This document shows, piece after piece, positions 62,075 to 64,000 of a stretch of DNA of 64,000 nucleotides (the first letter of the stretch is position 1; each line of letters starts with the position of its first letter). Made by a program: the position numbers and the translations under genes. This DNA is from Lysobacter enzymogenes (lineage in GTDB: Bacteria; Pseudomonadota; Gammaproteobacteria; Xanthomonadales; Xanthomonadaceae). Location: contig NZ_CP067395.1 of assembly GCF_017355525.1 (NCBI RefSeq), forward strand, positions 5,883,019-5,947,018. Direction: 5' to 3'. A model generated the notes under the pieces. The model saw only the letters and a program-made list of their open reading frames with translations. It ran no database searches and had not been told where the DNA came from.

Positions 62075-62637
62075 TCAGGTCTTGTATCGCGTGGTTAGTG
62101 CGGCGGCCGAAGCTATAGGGGCAAGGTTGCGAAGATGACAGCACTTGCACCAAAGCTCTGCAGTGGAAATGTCCACTTCGGGAGTCGTAATCGAACCAGT
62201 GAACTTGATGTTTCGTACTACCCATGGACCGTCGTTGCGTCCACAGAAGAAGCACTTCCCAAGTTCCGTAACGCTCCTGAGTGCCGCCTTGTAGCTAGAC
62301 TGGCCCAGGTAGTCTTTACGAACTCCAGAGATCTGCTCCAGGGGCTTTCCACGCTTTCGAATAGATTGGCAATGCTTAGAGCAGGTGCTGTGTTTTCTTA
62401 CATCAGACGGCTTGTGAATCATCATGGATCCACAAACAACGCACCAATGTTCAATCTCTATTTTCTTGGATTCCCAAGAGCACGCATTAGAGCAATAGCT
62501 GCATTTGTACAGCTTTATTTGCGAGGGAATCGGCGAAATTTCGTGAAGCAGATTGGACAGGTAAGGGTTACGGTGCCTCGTCCATACCCGTTTGATACGC
62601 GCTTAGTCAGTGACGTTAGGTTCTCTCGAAAGGCCAT
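62075..62637 (-). CDS. Zinc-knuckle phage protein (HNH-like), interrupted by a frameshift
   Basis: From ATG 62637 the frame reads MAFRENLTSLTKRVSNGYG, then LTCPICFTKFRRFP and soon stops. One frame over it resumes as KLYKCSYCSNACSWESKKI, WCVVCGSMMIH, CSKHC and CFFCGRNDGP to a stop at 62075. Joined they form one protein with at least five CxxC/CxxxC knuckles. A single base lost in the CCC near 62525 would account for it. AT-richer than neighbours, so a late acquisition. Confidence 0.55.
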
Positions 62638-62683
62638 GCCTTGGTGGAGTGCACTTGGACAACAGCCCCAGCGCGGCGTTCTT

Positions 62684-63088
62684 TCACGCCGCCCTCCGCA
62701 ACTCGATCCCCTCGACCGTGATCGACGCCTTGCCCGGCTTGGCCGTGACGGCTTCGGCGGCAATGGCGTAAAGCTCCGGCTCGTTGTCGCGCAGGTACTT
62801 CAGTCCGGCGGTGACGACCTCGCCCTTGTAGCGGAAGGCCTTGTCGAAGATCTCGGCGCTCAGCCGAGCGCGCACCGCATTCAGCGCCGCCTGGTCGACC
62901 GTGCGGTTGACGGACTCCCGTCACCACGACCTTGTAGCAGTTGCCTCGGTGCATCTCGCTGCCTTCGTCTTTGCTGCCGACGAGGGCTAGCACCTTGCGC
63001 TCTGCGTCGAGACGCGCGGCCTGGCCTGCGCTTCTGCGATCTTGGCGGCTTCAAGTTCGCGAGCGGCGATGTCCAATTCGGTGTCCAT
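62684..63088 (-). CDS. Phage protein, two frameshifts, unknown function
   Basis: ATG 63088 opens MDTELDIAARELEAAKIAEA. The sense then continues in a second frame (LDAERKVLALVGSKDEGSEM to YKVVVT) and in a third (SVNRTVDQAALNAV, RLSAEIFDKAFRYKGEVVTA, to ITVEGIELRRAA at 62684). Restoring one C near 63022 and removing one G near 62922 makes a continuous protein of about 134 residues. N-terminal coiled coil and alpha/beta C-terminus; no family named. Confidence 0.5.
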
Positions 63089-63089
63089 G

Positions 63090-63425
63090 TCAGAATCCGT
63101 CGGAGAGTTGGTCGTAGGTGAGGCCGGCCACTTCGTCAGCGGGCGGCGGTGATTGCTCGGCGGCGTAGGCGGCAGCCTTGTGCGGCCACGGGTACGCGTT
63201 GCCGATCAGTGGCGGCCGGAAGGCGCGGAAGGCAGCTACACGTTCTTCGTTGCTTGGCGTGTGGGTCAGAACTCGCCCGCGGCGAACACGCTGCAGCGAA
63301 AGGAAAGTGAGATTCATAAGCCCCACCATCGCGAATGCGATCAGCAAGCCCGCTCCGATCACTGCGCCCGCAACAATGCAGAAGGCGACCAACCCGATCA
63401 GCTCGCCAGAAGTCAGCGTGTACAT
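63090..63425 (-). CDS. Phage membrane protein, unknown
   Basis: 111 residues from ATG 63425. One or two hydrophobic helices (LIGLVAFCIVAGAVIGAGLL, FAMVGLMNLTFL), then a basic loop and an acidic C-terminus (LTYDQLSDGF). One base separates it from the gene downstream. Confidence 0.6.
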   Translation of the reverse strand: MYTLTSGELIGLVAFCIVAGAVIGAGLLIAFAMVGLMNLTFLSLQRVRRGRVLTHTPSNEERVAAFRAFRPPLIGNAYPWPHKAAAYAAEQSPPPADEVAGLTYDQLSDGF

Positions 63426-63652
63426 CAGGCCGCCTCCGGGCTTTCTGCAGAAAGACGCCGTACCTCGGCGACCATCCGCGCACGGACTGCGCCGGCGGAG
63501 CGCCCGCAGAGCACCAAGCGATGTGCTTTGCTGGCCAACTGGATTACGGTCTCGTCATCCAGGCGGTAGCGGCGAGCAGCGAGCGCGGTGACGAGCCCCG
63601 CGGCCTCTGCGCGCTTCTTGCGGGCATGAATGATCGGGATGACGGTTCCCAT
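63425..63652 (-). CDS. Small phage protein, unknown
   Basis: 75 residues from ATG 63652. Helical and basic (IIHARKKRAEAAGLVTALAA, VIQLASKAHRLVLCGRS). Stop overlaps the next start (TGATG). Confidence 0.55.
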   Translation of the reverse strand: MGTVIPIIHARKKRAEAAGLVTALAARRYRLDDETVIQLASKAHRLVLCGRSAGAVRARMVAEVRRLSAESPEAA

Positions 63653-63654
63653 GA

Positions 63655-63825
63655 CTAGACTCCTGTGGATTCGTCGTCGCGGGTGAAATCCGAGCGATCC
63701 TCGGGGACCTCGACGACAGGAAAGAGGGGATGCGGAGAGACGGGGCGGGCGATGTCACGGAACAACGCCGGAGAGCCGAAGATTGCGGCCGCGTCATCGC
63801 CGAGCTGCTTCATGATCGGGTTCAC
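63655..63825 (-). CDS. 56-residue phage protein, unknown
   Basis: From a GTG overlapping the upstream stop (GTGA): NPIMKQLGDDAAAIFGSPAL, then FPVVEVPEDRSDFTRDDEST. Acidic. Supported by the tight overlap with both neighbours. Confidence 0.5.
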   Translation of the reverse strand: MNPIMKQLGDDAAAIFGSPALFRDIARPVSPHPLFPVVEVPEDRSDFTRDDESTGV

Positions 63826-63962
63826 GCAGCAAGCTCCTGAACGATCGCGCTCTCGGGAAGCTCTGGAAGTCCCAGGTCCAGCGCTGCAACTGCGCGCGCG
63901 AGTTCTTCGTTTGCTGCTTCGACTTCGCGCTGCACGACTACGATGACCAGGTAGCGTTTCAT
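63822..63962 (-). CDS. 46-residue phage protein, unknown
   Basis: ATG 63962: MKRYLVIVVVQREVEAANEE followed by a helix and LPELPESAIVQELAA. Overlaps neighbours at both ends (ATGA and GTGA). Confidence 0.5.
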   Translation of the reverse strand: MKRYLVIVVVQREVEAANEELARAVAALDLGLPELPESAIVQELAA

Positions 63963-64000
63963 GCGGCTTGCCTCCATCCGAAAGGCAGTTGCGGTGTGTA
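63959..64000 (-). CDS. 3' end of a phage gene cut by the window edge
   Basis: The last 13 residues, YTPQLPFGWRQAA, end in a TGA that overlaps the next ATG, as for the other genes of this cluster. Nothing more can be said. Confidence 0.4.
   Translation of the reverse strand, partial: YTPQLPFGWRQAA

Larger units (their letters stand above)
52741..64000. mobile_element. Prophage, early/DNA-metabolism region (continues beyond window)
   Basis: From just after tRNA-Leu to the window edge, some 25 genes run on the minus strand. Almost all overlap by 1-14 bases (ATGA/GTGA), many are under 120 codons, and codon use is less GC-biased. Gene content is that of a temperate tailed phage early region: RecA-like ATPase, DUF669, PD-(D/E)XK-like nuclease, helicase, cytosine methyltransferase, HNH nuclease, wHTH protein. 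No integrase, repressor or structural gene is seen, so the att boundaries are not defined. Confidence 0.88.

Overview
The window looks like a chromosomal segment of a high-GC gammaproteobacterium of the Xanthomonadaceae, most like Lysobacter. The basis is very GC-rich third codon positions, the single-copy proteins (IspG, XseA, type I MurB, quinone-dependent PyrD, ParC), paired secreted S8 proteases, large autotransporters, and many copies of short dyad intergenic repeats typical of that family. Species assignment is inference.

Layout. 1-5.2 kb: end of a thiamine-diphosphate (acetolactate-synthase-like) enzyme, xseA, ispG and a PAP2 phosphatase. 5.3-14.3 kb: a secretion block with two paralogous subtilisin-like proteases flanking a trimeric autotransporter adhesin that carries a collagen-like stalk. 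14.4-22.5 kb: VOC protein, GAF-GGDEF cyclase, a secreted Notum/pectin-acetylesterase-like hydrolase with a Lif-like helical partner, an EamA transporter, murB and pyrD. 22.7-25.1 kb: an array of five small exported six-cysteine paralogues, each apparently transcribed alone and three sharing a promoter plus 5'-terminal hairpin. I regard this as the most novel feature. 25.4-36.7 kb: amaB-like aldehyde dehydrogenase, tRNA-Arg(CCT), a classical autotransporter with five 87-residue repeats, an AraC regulator with an isochorismatase-like hydrolase, and an orphan protein joining a colicin-immunity-like domain to a second conserved domain. 36.8-39.4 kb: parC and a lipoprotein. 39.4-41.7 kb: a lower-GC island with two exported proteins and a prophage endolysin remnant. 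41.7-52.5 kb: glutaminyl cyclase, an RND efflux operon with its own heavy-metal-type two-component system and a CusR-like box upstream, rnk, and an ECF sigma/anti-sigma pair.

52.6-64 kb: tRNA-Leu(CAG) followed directly by a prophage whose early genes all run leftward on the minus strand. They encode small overlapping proteins, a RecA-like ATPase, a DUF669 protein, a PD-(D/E)XK-like nuclease, an SF2 helicase, a cytosine-C5 methyltransferase with a long second open frame inside it, an HNH nuclease and a wHTH protein. No integrase or structural gene is visible, so the element continues beyond the window. Several frames between 61.9 and 63.1 kb are broken by single-base indels in C/G runs, so sequence error must be excluded there.

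All start sites, domains and motifs were assigned by eye. No database search was possible, so family names rest on recognised motifs.
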